From positions 2,232,001-2,296,000 of the forward strand of contig CP079859.1 in NCBI GenBank assembly GCA_019339365.1: DNA of 64,000 bases, read 5' to 3'. Origin of the DNA: Vibrio neptunius. GTDB taxonomy: Bacteria; Pseudomonadota; Gammaproteobacteria; Enterobacterales; Vibrionaceae. Below are positions 20,155 to 29,709 of this stretch, in pieces. Every line of letters starts with the position of its first letter. The stretch's first letter is position 1. The position numbers and the translations under genes are program-made. The notes beneath the pieces were generated by a model. That model saw only the letters and a program-made list of their open reading frames with translations, did no database searches and had not been told where the DNA came from.

Positions 20155-21417
20155 ATGAGCCCTCCAAAATTATCACCACACCTTTCTGAAACTTCCCACG
20201 TTAGACTATGCCACGGGTGTGAATTGCCCATAGATAACGTCCATATTGAACGTGGAAAAAGCGCTTATTGCCCACGTTGTGGAAGTAAGTTGTATCGTGG
20301 AGGCACACCTTCTCTATCTGGCAACCTAGCCATTGCCATTACTTGCCTTTTACTTTTCATTCCTTCTCATTTCTTTGACTTTATTAGTATTCGTCTATTC
20401 GGCGTCATGATTCCAGCGACCTTACCTTCTGGTGTTTTCACACTATTTGAAGAGGGTTTTGTTTTCCTATCTATACTAATCATATTTTGTAGCTCTATCG
20501 CACCATTATTAGTCAGCGGTTCGGTCCTAACTGCTCACGTTGCCCTTAAGCAACGTAAATTTTCATTACTTAAATATTCTCTCTATACGATTCAACACCT
20601 CAAAAACTGGGTGATGATTGATGTATTTCTCGTCAGCGTCGCTATTTCCTGCTTTAAGTTACAGGACTATTCCGACATCTACGTGGGCGTAGGTTTATAT
20701 GGTTTGGTCCTGTTACAGATCGCGACAGTCATGCTTGTTACACGAGTGAGTGTACGCCGTTATTGGGAAGCCTACGAGACTGAACAGTCTTATCAGTTCA
20801 AAGAGAAACAACTTCACTGTCACCACTGCCACCTTTCTCAACCAGAAGGAACGCAGTGTGTCCGCTGTCATAAACCCATTTATCACCGTAAACCTCGCTC
20901 CGTACAAATGACTTGGGCTTATCTTGTTGCCGCTACGATTGCCATTTTTCCGGCAAATCTGATCCCGATATCGATTTTGATTACTAATGGCCAGCGGCTT
21001 GAAGACACTATTTTTTCCGGCGTGGCTTCACTGGTAAAAAACGGTATGCCAGGAATCGCGGTCATTATATTTGTAGCGAGCATTGTCGTTCCCGTCGCCA
21101 AAATCATCGGTTTGGCGTACTTATTGCTCGCGATCCAATTTAAGCGCAAAGTGTTTCATCGCCAGAGAATGATCATCTATTTTGTTATTAAATGGATAGG
21201 ACGTTGGTCCATGATGGATTTGTTTGTTATTTCTATCATGATGACCTTGGTCGATCGCGGCCAGATCCTCGATTTTACTCCAGGGTATGGGGCGGTTGCG
21301 TTTGGAATCGTTGTTGTATTGACTATGCTGGCAGCAGAGAGTGTTGACCCGAGACTGTTGTGGGATAATTATCCAGATACAGCAAAGAATAATCAGAGAA
21401 AAGAGAAGAACCATTAA
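20155..21417 (+). CDS. letA: LetA (YebS/PqiA family) membrane partner of LetB
   Basis: A 420-residue inner-membrane protein of the PqiA family. Two zinc-ribbon-like cysteine clusters (CHGCELP with CPRCGSK, and CHHCHLS with CVRCHKP) each precede a block of about four membrane helices, giving the two-lobed layout of LetA. In E. coli LetA works with LetB to move lipids across the periplasm. The frame opens at a TTG at 20143, but the ATG at 20155 follows a GGAGGG site that lies within that extension, so the shorter start is used. The stop abuts the letB ATG directly. Confidence 0.93.
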   Translation: MSPPKLSPHLSETSHVRLCHGCELPIDNVHIERGKSAYCPRCGSKLYRGGTPSLSGNLAIAITCLLLFIPSHFFDFISIRLFGVMIPATLPSGVFTLFEEGFVFLSILIIFCSSIAPLLVSGSVLTAHVALKQRKFSLLKYSLYTIQHLKNWVMIDVFLVSVAISCFKLQDYSDIYVGVGLYGLVLLQIATVMLVTRVSVRRYWEAYETEQSYQFKEKQLHCHHCHLSQPEGTQCVRCHKPIYHRKPRSVQMTWAYLVAATIAIFPANLIPISILITNGQRLEDTIFSGVASLVKNGMPGIAVIIFVASIVVPVAKIIGLAYLLLAIQFKRKVFHRQRMIIYFVIKWIGRWSMMDLFVISIMMTLVDRGQILDFTPGYGAVAFGIVVVLTMLAAESVDPRLLWDNYPDTAKNNQRKEKNH

Positions 21418-24051
21418 ATGACTCATTCATCTTCTAATCAGCCCTCTTACTCGCCGGACGTAAAGCGTAATAAAGGTGTGTCTCCTTTGTGGCTATTACC
21501 TTTGCTGACCATGGTCCTTGCTGGTTGGTTAGTTGTTAAGGCGATTAACGACGCTGGTCAGCGAATTCAGATCTACTTCTCTGATGCTCAGGGCTTAGTC
21601 GCAGGCCGTACTACGATTCGATATCAAGGCCTAGAGGTTGGTATCGTGCGTGATATTAACCTCTCACAAGACTTAGAAAGTATCTACGTAGACGCTGATA
21701 TTTACCCTGAAGCCACTAAACTTTTGTCGAAAGAAACGCGCTTTTGGATGGTCAAACCTACCGCCAGCCTGTCTGGCATTTCTGGATTAGACGCTTTAGT
21801 ATCTGGCAACTATATTGCAATCCAGCCGAGCGACAATCCCTCCAAACCCGAAACTCAATTTACGGCACTTGAGCGCTCACCTTCAGATATTTTGGCGCGT
21901 GAGGGGCTTAACATCACTCTAAGAGCGGAAGACCTCGGCGGCATATCGGTTGGCTCTCAAATCGTTTATCGCAAGATTCCCATCGGTGAAGTCTACAGCT
22001 ATCAACTTGATGAACCTGGTAGAAATGTGTTAATTCAGGCTTCCATTCACGACGAATACCGCAAAATCATTACCGATGAGAGCCGTTTCTGGAACGTCAG
22101 CGGTTTAGGAGCCAATATCGGATTCGATGGCGTTGATGTGAGACTTGAAAGCTTAAGTGCTTTAATTGGAGGTTCGATTGCGGTCGATTCTCCCGATGGC
22201 GGTGAGCCGGTAGCAGACAACACCAGGTTTAAGCTGTACCCAGATCTGAAAACAGCAGGACGTGGTATACCAATTAAGATCACCTTGCCAGATGATAACC
22301 AAATCAGTCCGACTGGTGCTCCTATCATGTACCGCGGCATTGAAATTGGTCAGGTCACCGACTTGCAGCTTAGTAATGGAAGAAAAGAGATTGTTGCCTC
22401 AGCGGCTATCCAACCAGCGTTCTCAGACATGCTGACCAGCGGCAGTAATTTTATCCTCGAAGAAGCGAAAGTTTCGCTTTCTGGTGTAGAAAATCTCACA
22501 AACTTAGTGAAGGGAAATTTTCTTACTCTGGTGCCAGGAAAGGGCGAACGCTCTCGTTACTTTAACGCAATTCGCAAGGATCAGTTCAATAAACAACAAG
22601 CAAAATCTGTGGCCATAACACTGGTTGCCGACAATTCATTTGGTCTTGGTGCTGGTGCAAATGTTCTTTATCGTGGAATTACAGTCGGTGAAGTCACCAA
22701 AGTCTCGCTAGTTAGTGAAAAAGTGCATCTAGATGTGTTGGTGGACAAAGCCTATGCCAATACCATTAAATCCCAAAACCGTTTCTTCGTGACGGGGAGC
22801 GCCACTGCGGAGCTAACCGAATCAGGCCTCAATATCAATGTACCTCCTGCGAAGCAATTACTGACAGGTTCAGTCAGTTTTGTTAGCGAAGGGGTTGAGA
22901 ACCCGAGAGAGCAATACACACTCTATCCAAGTAAATCATTGGCTGAATTAGCGAAATACAATATGTCTGGCTCAGAAAATATTACGCTATTTGCGAACGA
23001 GCTTCCCCCTATCAGCAAAGGCAGCCCATTGCTTTACCGTAATTTACAAGTAGGTAGCATTTCTGATTTCCGTCTTGTTGATGGTGGCGTGGTCATTACC
23101 GCAAGTATTGAAAATCAATACAAACACCTTGTCACCGAACAAACCGTCTTTTGGAACCGTTCTGGCGTTGAAGTGGATGCTAGCCTAGCCGGTATCAGTG
23201 TTAAGGCTGCCCCATTAAAGTCACTCATTCAAGGCGGTATTGCGTTTGATTCTTTACCGGGTGTCGAAAACAAACAGAATGACAAGTGGCTGCTCTATCA
23301 AGATTTCAAAACAGCGCGAAAGTTTGGCCATGTCATTACGCTCAACGCTGAAGGTGAAAACAACATTACTAAAGGAACCGCGGTAAAATATAACGGCGTG
23401 CAAGTGGCTGAAGTCACCCTTGTCATACCTGATTTTAAGCGCGAGCGTGTTGAAATTAAACTTCGAGTACTACCTGAGTATGCAGACAAGCTAGCCACCG
23501 AGGGCAGCTACTTCTGGGTTGCTCAAGCGACTGTTGGCTTGAATGGCGTGAAGAATCTTCAGAACCTTCTCACTCAAACTATTAACGTAGTCCCAGGTGC
23601 AGGCAAAGCTCAGCATACTTTCCATCTCAATAAACAAGAGAGAGATAAACAGGGGGTATCCTTCACCCTGCAAAGCGAATCTCGTGGCTCAGTCGCTAAA
23701 GGTACACCTGTACTCTATAGAGAAATTGAGGTGGGTAACGTCACTAATGTGGAACTCGGAGAGTTTGCTGATCGCGTTGTCTCGACCATCTCTATCCAGC
23801 CCGAATACGCTTATCTTGTAAGGCAAAATAGTATTTTCTGGAACATTTCAGGCGTCGATGTCTCCATCGGTCTAGGTGGCGCAAACATTAAAGCGGGGAC
23901 CATCGACAGTATTGTGAGAGGCGGAATCACCTTTGCCACTCCTGAAAACAATCAACTTCAGCCCATAGCGCAGCCTGGTCAGTCTTTCTTCCTCTATCCA
24001 ACACCAGAGGAGAATTGGAAGACTTGGCGTACCGCTATTCCGAAACCATAA
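21418..24051 (+). CDS. letB: LetB (YebT) seven-MCE-domain periplasmic lipid tunnel
   Basis: An 877-residue protein, the size of E. coli LetB. One N-terminal membrane helix (residues about 21-43) anchors a periplasmic chain of seven MCE domains. Their signature strands can be counted: IRYQGLEVG, VYRKIPIGEV, IMYRGIEIGQV, VLYRGITVGEV, LLYRNLQVGSI, VKYNGVQVAEV and VLYREIEVGNV. The family forms stacked hexameric rings with a hydrophobic channel between the two membranes. It starts at the base after the letA stop. A terminator follows at 24.07 kb. Confidence 0.96.
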   Translation: MTHSSSNQPSYSPDVKRNKGVSPLWLLPLLTMVLAGWLVVKAINDAGQRIQIYFSDAQGLVAGRTTIRYQGLEVGIVRDINLSQDLESIYVDADIYPEATKLLSKETRFWMVKPTASLSGISGLDALVSGNYIAIQPSDNPSKPETQFTALERSPSDILAREGLNITLRAEDLGGISVGSQIVYRKIPIGEVYSYQLDEPGRNVLIQASIHDEYRKIITDESRFWNVSGLGANIGFDGVDVRLESLSALIGGSIAVDSPDGGEPVADNTRFKLYPDLKTAGRGIPIKITLPDDNQISPTGAPIMYRGIEIGQVTDLQLSNGRKEIVASAAIQPAFSDMLTSGSNFILEEAKVSLSGVENLTNLVKGNFLTLVPGKGERSRYFNAIRKDQFNKQQAKSVAITLVADNSFGLGAGANVLYRGITVGEVTKVSLVSEKVHLDVLVDKAYANTIKSQNRFFVTGSATAELTESGLNINVPPAKQLLTGSVSFVSEGVENPREQYTLYPSKSLAELAKYNMSGSENITLFANELPPISKGSPLLYRNLQVGSISDFRLVDGGVVITASIENQYKHLVTEQTVFWNRSGVEVDASLAGISVKAAPLKSLIQGGIAFDSLPGVENKQNDKWLLYQDFKTARKFGHVITLNAEGENNITKGTAVKYNGVQVAEVTLVIPDFKRERVEIKLRVLPEYADKLATEGSYFWVAQATVGLNGVKNLQNLLTQTINVVPGAGKAQHTFHLNKQERDKQGVSFTLQSESRGSVAKGTPVLYREIEVGNVTNVELGEFADRVVSTISIQPEYAYLVRQNSIFWNISGVDVSIGLGGANIKAGTIDSIVRGGITFATPENNQLQPIAQPGQSFFLYPTPEENWKTWRTAIPKP

Positions 24052-24067
24052 ACAACATTAGGCTTTC

Positions 24068-24097
24068 AAACGCAGCGATTTCGCTGCGTTTTGTTTT
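24068..24097 (+). terminator. Terminator after letB
   Basis: An eleven-base stem AAACGCAGCGA with its complement (24068-24078 and 24081-24091) is followed by a T-rich stretch. It closes the exporter-letA-letB unit. Confidence 0.85.
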
Positions 24098-24142
24098 TCA
24101 ATCCGCTATAATTCCGACCCCTGAAAAAACTGAGATAGAACT

Positions 24143-25567
24143 TTGCATCAGAACGTCTATTTACCCGCAGAATTTTTGAAAGAAATGGAAGCCATTCTTC
24201 CTGACAGCCTCAATATGGAAGACTTTGTCGCCGCGTGTCAACGCCCTCTCCGTAAAAGCATTCGCGTAAACACGTTGAAGATTTCTATCTCAGAGTTTAT
24301 TCAGCGAGCTCAAGAAAAAGGCTGGCAACTGTCACCTATACCATGGTGTGAAGAAGGTTTCTGGATCGACGCTGACGAATCACAAACCCCACTTGGCAAC
24401 ACTGCAGAGCATATGTCCGGCTTGTTCTACATTCAGGAAGCAAGCTCAATGATGCCGGTATCTGCCTTGTTTAACGATCAGAGTGACCACTTCATTAGTG
24501 TGCTCGACATGGCAGCCGCACCAGGTTCAAAAACCACTCAAATTGCAGCAAAAATGGATAATTTAGGGGTCTTAGTAGCCAATGAATTCTCATCCAGTCG
24601 AGTCAAGGTCTTACACGCTAACATTGAACGCTGCGGGTTGCGCAACACTGCGCTGAGCAACTATGATGGCCGAGTTTTTGGAGGCTGGCTGCCTGAACAG
24701 TTTGATGCTGTTTTAATTGATGCACCTTGTTCAGGTGAAGGTACAGTGCGTAAAGACGCCGATGCGATGAAGAACTGGAGCAAAGAATCTGTTCTATCCA
24801 TCGCTGATACCCAAAAAGAGTTGATAGAGAGTGCGTTTTACGCACTAAGGCCAGGCGGTGTTATGGTTTACTCAACGTGTACATTAAGCATCGAAGAGAA
24901 CCAGCAAGTTTGTGCGCACTTGAAAGAGCAGTTTGGCAACCTCGTAGAGTTTGAGCCTCTAGATTCTCTCTTCCCTGAGTCAGAGAAAGCGCTAACTGAA
25001 GAAGGTTTCCTTCATGTTTTCCCTCAAATGTATGATTGTGAAGGCTTCTTTGTAGCCAGAATAAGAAAGCTTGGTTCCACTGAAGCACCACAAGTGAAAA
25101 AGCGCTTAGGTAAATTCCCATTTGAAAAGGCATCCAATAAAGTTCATCAAGAAATCAGCAAACAGCTGCGTGATAGTTTAGATATCGAGCTTCCAGAAAA
25201 TTCGCAGGTTTGGATGCGTGACAACGATGTCTGGCTCTTCCCTAACGCATTAGAAACTATGCTTGGTGAATTCCGTTTCTCAAGAATGGGGATTAAAATT
25301 GCTGAAGCTCATAAAAAAGGCTACCGATGGCAGCATCAGGTCGCGACAGCGTTAGCTACTGGCCAAGAGTCGAACTGTGTCACACTTTCTACAGACGATG
25401 CCCGCGAATGGTTTATGGGTAGAGACGTTCGACCGGAGAATCTATCGGGCAAAGGTGAAGTGATTGTAAAGCTTGGTAACGATGTGATTGGATTAGGAAA
25501 ATGGGTCGGAAATCGAGTGAAGAATGGTCTGCCTAGAGAGCTAGTGCGAGATAAAAATCTATTTTAA
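24143..25567 (+). CDS. rsmF: 16S rRNA m5C1407 methyltransferase RsmF
   Basis: A 474-residue SAM-dependent RNA cytosine-5 methyltransferase; E. coli RsmF modifies C1407 of 16S rRNA. SAM motif AAAPGSKTTQIA, the catalytic pair DAPCSGEG and YSTCTL, and the C-terminal PUA-like region (WFMGRDVRPEN) are all present. The start is taken as a TTG at 24143, because the next in-frame ATG (24185) would remove the conserved N-terminal segment VYLPAEFL that matches E. coli. It follows letB behind a terminator, the same order as enteric letAB-rsmF. Confidence 0.95.
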   Translation: MHQNVYLPAEFLKEMEAILPDSLNMEDFVAACQRPLRKSIRVNTLKISISEFIQRAQEKGWQLSPIPWCEEGFWIDADESQTPLGNTAEHMSGLFYIQEASSMMPVSALFNDQSDHFISVLDMAAAPGSKTTQIAAKMDNLGVLVANEFSSSRVKVLHANIERCGLRNTALSNYDGRVFGGWLPEQFDAVLIDAPCSGEGTVRKDADAMKNWSKESVLSIADTQKELIESAFYALRPGGVMVYSTCTLSIEENQQVCAHLKEQFGNLVEFEPLDSLFPESEKALTEEGFLHVFPQMYDCEGFFVARIRKLGSTEAPQVKKRLGKFPFEKASNKVHQEISKQLRDSLDIELPENSQVWMRDNDVWLFPNALETMLGEFRFSRMGIKIAEAHKKGYRWQHQVATALATGQESNCVTLSTDDAREWFMGRDVRPENLSGKGEVIVKLGNDVIGLGKWVGNRVKNGLPRELVRDKNLF

Positions 25568-25694
25568 ATCGCAAAATATGAGTAGAAAATGCCAGAACCG
25601 CCTAGCGAAACAATGACGATGTACTACACTTTAGTGAATGATAAAGCATAGAATATCAACCAGTTAGCGCAGGCTCTATAAGAGCCATTCCCCT

Positions 25695-25730
25695 AGGCCC
25701 AAAGCAATATCTGCTTCGGGCCTTTTTTTG
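25695..25730 (+). terminator. Terminator after rsmF
   Basis: Stem AGGCCCGAAGCA-type (25695-25706 with 25712-25723, one mismatch) is followed by seven T. It lies between the convergent rsmF and cvfB genes. Confidence 0.85.
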
Positions 25731-25737
25731 GCCTCAA

Positions 25738-26573
25738 TTACGAAACGATGCGAATACCATCTTCCTCTATCGTAATTTTTCCTTGCTTATATAAGCCACC
25801 GATTGTTTTCTTGAATGTCCCTTTGCTGGTACGAAACGCAGCAAAAATACTTTCCGGTGATGATTTGTCATTCAAAGGTAGGAAGCCTCCCTTCTTTTCA
25901 AGAAGATCCAATACTTTTTGACTCAAGTCATCCATCTTAGCAACACCGATTTTCTGCAAAGAAAGGTCTACTTTGCCATCTTCGCGAATACCCTTGATAT
26001 ACCCTTTGAGTCGTTTACCTACAAACAATTTACCAAAGACATCGGATTTGAAGATCATACCCCAGTGTTGGCCTTCCACGATCGCCTTAAAGCCTAAGTC
26101 ACTGCGCTCAGCAATAATTAAATCGACTTGCTGATTACGCTGGTAATTCGCAGGTGTCTTGTCTAGCAGTTTGTTAAATTTAGTCGTACCAACAATTCGA
26201 CCAGAGGCTTTATCTGTGTATACGTACACTAGAATGGTTTGGCCTTCCGAGTAGCGCGAACGCTGCTCACTAAATGGGATTAACAGATCTTTGCCTTTTA
26301 TTCCCCAATCAGCAAAGGCACCAGTACTGTTGATTCCTTGAATCTTCATCAACCCCCACTCGCCCACTTGAGCAATTGGGGTTTCAGTTGTCGCAACCAG
26401 CTGATTATCAGAGTCGAAATATAAGAAAGCATCAATAAATTGACCTACTTCGGTGCCTTCTGGAACAAGCCTATTGGGTAGTAGGCTAGTGCCGTAATCG
26501 CCTGCATCGAGAAATACGCCAAAATCTGCTTTTTTACTACTTCTAAGTGGTTTATTTGACCAACTTTAATCAT
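25738..26573 (-). CDS. cvfB: CvfB-like S1-domain RNA-binding protein (frameshifted)
   Basis: CvfB proteins have three S1-like RNA-binding domains and a winged-helix end; the family was named for virulence control in Staphylococcus aureus. From the ATG at 26573 the chain reads MIKVGQINHLEVVKK and then leaves frame at a run of six A on the coding strand (26530-26535). Adding one A restores VVKKADFGVFLDAGDYG and continues without a stop through LVATTETPIAQVGEWGLMK to the end, giving 278 residues, the family size. Without the repair, only an internal 209-residue frame starting inside the first domain would remain. The C-terminal winged-helix segment (FRTSKGTFKKTIGGLYKQGKI) is intact. Confidence 0.85.
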
Positions 26574-26662
26574 TTCAACTGTCTCTTGCTAAATTTGCGG
26601 TGATTATACCGAAACTCTGTTATGCTTTCGCCAGATAATTATATTTTTTTCAGGAGTATTCT

Positions 26663-28048
26663 TTGCTCACCGTTGATAAGCAGGACGGCATCACTCTTAA
26701 GATTTCCCACGCTATGGCTTCATCCAAGAAGTCAGATCTTGACCTCTACTTTTTCATTCCTGGCGAGCTCGGCCTAACACCAGATGTACTCAAAGAGAAC
26801 GAGATTTATTACGAGTCCATCGTACAGAAACGTGCCTACTTTAGTGACAAAACACTATTGCCACTCGTACACAGCCGTTTGGCAAAACGTGGACGCCTGT
26901 CTTCGACTCAATATCGTGTTAGTTTGAGTTTGTTTGCCTATCAGTATGTGATTGCATTGGATAAAGCCGTCAATGAACTCAATAAACATAATTCAGACGT
27001 TGTAACCACCGATGAAGTGGATGAAGTTATCGAGTTGGCATTAGATATCTTGAAAAAGTTAAGACGAAGCATTCCTTACGAGGAAAGCATCAAGCGCTAC
27101 TACGCTAACATAGACAACTATCTTTCTTGGTATACAGGCCAGCGTTTTCTATCTCTCATCGCCCACATGCCACGAGACAATGACTATAAGACTATCAAAG
27201 ATCGACTCTTGGCTATTGTTGAGAAAGAAGCGGCACACCGTAAGCTTAACAATTACAACTCGAAAAGCGTTCGTGACGACGTAACCCGTCTCAGTAATAA
27301 AATGCGCTTGCTGCGCCGCTTGATTGAACACCCCGTTGTGTTAAAAGCAAACACTCAATCACTTGGAAAGAACATGAAACGAGTGGTCAAAGGCTCGGCA
27401 ACCGGCTTTGTCATGGTGTTTGTCACCATTACAGCGATTCTCGCACGGGACTATTGGGGAGAAATCACCGTCTCTTTCATCATTTTGATGTCATTTGTGT
27501 ATGCGCTGCGCGAAATATTCAAAGATGATCTTCGCGATGTCATGTGGCGATGGATTCGTAAAGGTCGACCAAAATGGCGCCAATACTATTTGGACCCAAC
27601 GACGAACAAAGCCGTGGGCCAAAAGTTAGAGTGGTTAGACTATAAAAACATCCTTAAGCTGCCTGACCGCATCCAGAACATCCGCAAGAAACGTGTTGTG
27701 CAACGCGAAGAGCAAATCCTCCACTACCGTTCTGAAACCGAGATGTCAACGTCCAAATTTATGAGCGGTTACGAAGAAACTCGAGAGTCCATGATGCTCA
27801 GTATGAGACCATTTATGCGTTTGATGGATAAGGGTTCGAATAAAGTTTACACACTAAACAACGGTCAGGTCAGCAAAGAATCCGTTGAAAAGCGGCATCT
27901 GATTAACCTCATCGCCAAAGAAGATAGCCATGATGGAACACCTCATTATTATCGTTGGAAAATTGTTCTCAATCGAAACAAAATTGTGGCCATTGAGCAA
28001 ATTGAGATAGATGACGTTAGTCACCCATTTTCTTCAATGACAGAGTAA
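26663..28048 (+). CDS. Unknown protein with two central membrane helices
   Basis: A 461-residue protein I cannot name. It starts at a TTG at 26663 with AGGAG seven bases before it, so the start is well supported. The first 240 residues are charged and helical. Two hydrophobic segments follow at about 248-266 and 270-287 (GFVMVFVTITAILA; VSFIILMSFVYAL), separated by a short loop. The cytoplasmic-looking tail is rich in R/K/W. No catalytic motif was seen. It is divergent from cvfB and overlaps the convergent hot-dog gene by 32 bases at its 3' end. It may be an envelope protein conserved in Vibrio. Confidence 0.65.
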   Translation: MLTVDKQDGITLKISHAMASSKKSDLDLYFFIPGELGLTPDVLKENEIYYESIVQKRAYFSDKTLLPLVHSRLAKRGRLSSTQYRVSLSLFAYQYVIALDKAVNELNKHNSDVVTTDEVDEVIELALDILKKLRRSIPYEESIKRYYANIDNYLSWYTGQRFLSLIAHMPRDNDYKTIKDRLLAIVEKEAAHRKLNNYNSKSVRDDVTRLSNKMRLLRRLIEHPVVLKANTQSLGKNMKRVVKGSATGFVMVFVTITAILARDYWGEITVSFIILMSFVYALREIFKDDLRDVMWRWIRKGRPKWRQYYLDPTTNKAVGQKLEWLDYKNILKLPDRIQNIRKKRVVQREEQILHYRSETEMSTSKFMSGYEETRESMMLSMRPFMRLMDKGSNKVYTLNNGQVSKESVEKRHLINLIAKEDSHDGTPHYYRWKIVLNRNKIVAIEQIEIDDVSHPFSSMTE

Positions 28049-28496
28049 GTTGAAACTCTGCCATCGGCTCGTCACCATGTAAGCTTGGACAAACCGCGGT
28101 AATCCTCACTGGCTGATTAATTCGCTCTCCGGTCTCCATTGTTTGATCCAACATTTTGTCAATGACTGCCCCATCGTTGCAAACAAAGTGAACGTCACCC
28201 TCTGGCCGTTTGAGGAATTGCCCGTCAACCGCTTTAAAGGCCAGAGATACTTTATGCCCTCTGTCTTGAGCTTTGCTCATCGCCATAAACCCACCAGCTA
28301 CATCTGCTCCGACCGCCAGCACACCGAAATACATACTATCAAGATGGTTCTTAGTTTTTCTTTTGAGGGGTATTTTTACTTCAACTGAGTCAGAATCGAG
28401 TTTGAGTATTTTTGGCCGACACAACCAAATCAAGGGGACTTTAAAGAATCCGAAAAGTTTAAGGTACAAATTGGCTTTAGTAAGTGGAGAAAGCAT
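28017..28496 (-). CDS. Hot-dog fold, DUF4442/thioesterase-like protein
   Basis: A 159-residue protein resembling DUF4442, a hot-dog fold family related to acyl-CoA thioesterases. The segment KTKNHLDSMYFGVLAVGADVAGGFMAM matches the central helix region of such proteins, with the N-H-x4-Y/F-G pattern, and FLKRPEGDVHFVCNDG follows. No enzyme activity can be asserted. The 3' end overlaps the convergent 461-residue gene by 32 bases. Its own start at 28496 lies next to a strong inverted repeat at 28.55 kb. Confidence 0.7.
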   Translation of the reverse strand: MLSPLTKANLYLKLFGFFKVPLIWLCRPKILKLDSDSVEVKIPLKRKTKNHLDSMYFGVLAVGADVAGGFMAMSKAQDRGHKVSLAFKAVDGQFLKRPEGDVHFVCNDGAVIDKMLDQTMETGERINQPVRITAVCPSLHGDEPMAEFQLTLSLKKMGD

Positions 28497-28544
28497 TTAA
28501 CTGGTCCGACATGTCACTCTGTGTATCCCTAGTTCATAACGAAC

Positions 28545-28582
28545 AAAGGTTGATGTCAACATTTTGTTAACATCAACCTTTT
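28545..28582. terminator. Strong inverted repeat downstream of the PEP-domain gene
   Basis: Arms AAAGGTTGATGT and its complement pair over 12 bases and extend by a further AAC/GTT after one mismatch, with a five-base loop. It lies 31 bases beyond the stop at 28613 and is probably a transcription terminator on the minus strand. The T-run is short, so a regulatory role is not excluded. Confidence 0.55.
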
Positions 28583-28612
28583 GAAGTTATATCGAAGTCA
28601 CCTATTTTCAGG

Positions 28613-29500
28613 TTACGACGTCACAGCAACTTGGATGTAAGCATGCTCAATAATGTATTCCCGTATTTTACTGTAGCGAGCAAGTCCACTAGTGACGACC
28701 AATACAGGCTTAGAATTGTGATTTGCCGCTTTGACTGCCATATCCACTAGAGCGATAACGGCTTCGCTCTGAGGGTCGAACAGGTGTTGCAAATCTTCAC
28801 TGAGCCTGTCGACACCAAGCGTAAACTGAGAGAGGTTCTCTAGATTAATAACTAAGCCATCGAAGTAATGTAACAATCGCTCTGAGAGCAGCGCAGCAGA
28901 CGGGACATCAACGGTATACAAAACCTTCAACCCGTTTAAACCTCTTGGCAGCCCCTGCTCTGCCAGTAAATCAATAATCTTGGCTGCATCAGACAATGCT
29001 CTGACAAATGGAACCACAATCTCAACTTGTACGCCTTGCTGCTGCAACGCCTTGAGGACTTGACACTCCAGAGCAAATGCATGACTAAACTTAGTTTGAG
29101 CGTAACGAGATACACCGCGCAAACCTAATGCTGGGTTGACTTCTTGTGCTTCAGCTTTCCCACCGAGAAGTGAGCTCAATTCGTAACTATCCGCATCACT
29201 TAACGCAACACGCACAGATTGATGGTTGGGCTTCACCGACTGCATAATTCGTTCAGTTAACGTGGCGACAAAATGGTCTTCCATCGAAACTTCGCCAAGT
29301 ATCGCGTCAATAGAGCTGAGTTCAACGTCACTCAAAATGGACTCAACATTTCTATAGCATGGGTGGTAGAAAATAATTTCTGAGACTAAATCGGAGAGAG
29401 AAACAAAGAGGTGTGTGCTTTCTGAAGACGATTCTTCACCCGGTATTGCATCACCTAAATTGAGTCGTGATTGCCATTCATCTGAAGTATTAATGCTCAT
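28613..29500 (-). CDS. Stand-alone PEP-utilising-enzyme barrel domain, probably inactive
   Basis: 295 residues resembling only the C-terminal PEP/pyruvate-binding barrel of phosphoenolpyruvate synthase (PpsA). NPALGLRG, the VEIVVPFVR strand and YFDGLVINLENLSQFTLGVDR line up with PpsA. There is no ATP-grasp domain and no phosphohistidine domain. Residues that bind metal in PpsA appear changed: the CEIPSN glutamate is aspartate (VDVPSA), and the aspartate of SNDMTQ is replaced in LENLSQ. The CGQGPSD cysteine is absent. So catalysis is unlikely. The start at ATG 29500 has GGAG seven bases ahead; the frame opens 33 codons further out. It is divergent from aroH, which sits by ppsA in E. coli. Confidence 0.75.
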   Translation of the reverse strand: MSINTSDEWQSRLNLGDAIPGEESSSESTHLFVSLSDLVSEIIFYHPCYRNVESILSDVELSSIDAILGEVSMEDHFVATLTERIMQSVKPNHQSVRVALSDADSYELSSLLGGKAEAQEVNPALGLRGVSRYAQTKFSHAFALECQVLKALQQQGVQVEIVVPFVRALSDAAKIIDLLAEQGLPRGLNGLKVLYTVDVPSAALLSERLLHYFDGLVINLENLSQFTLGVDRLSEDLQHLFDPQSEAVIALVDMAVKAANHNSKPVLVVTSGLARYSKIREYIIEHAYIQVAVTS

Positions 29501-29709
29501 TACTGCTCCGTGCATTTTATTGTTTGATTCTTTCCTGAACATACCGACAGAACCAAAGTAAAACAAGTTAAAATGCATTTTTATAAACTTTGAATGCATA
29601 ATCCCTCACCCACTAAAGGTGGGCACGCCAAGAATGAAGATAAGAGGTTTATTCCTAATGATGTTTCCGTTATCTTTACCGCTTCGCAATAAAAACAACA
29701 GGCTTTCGT

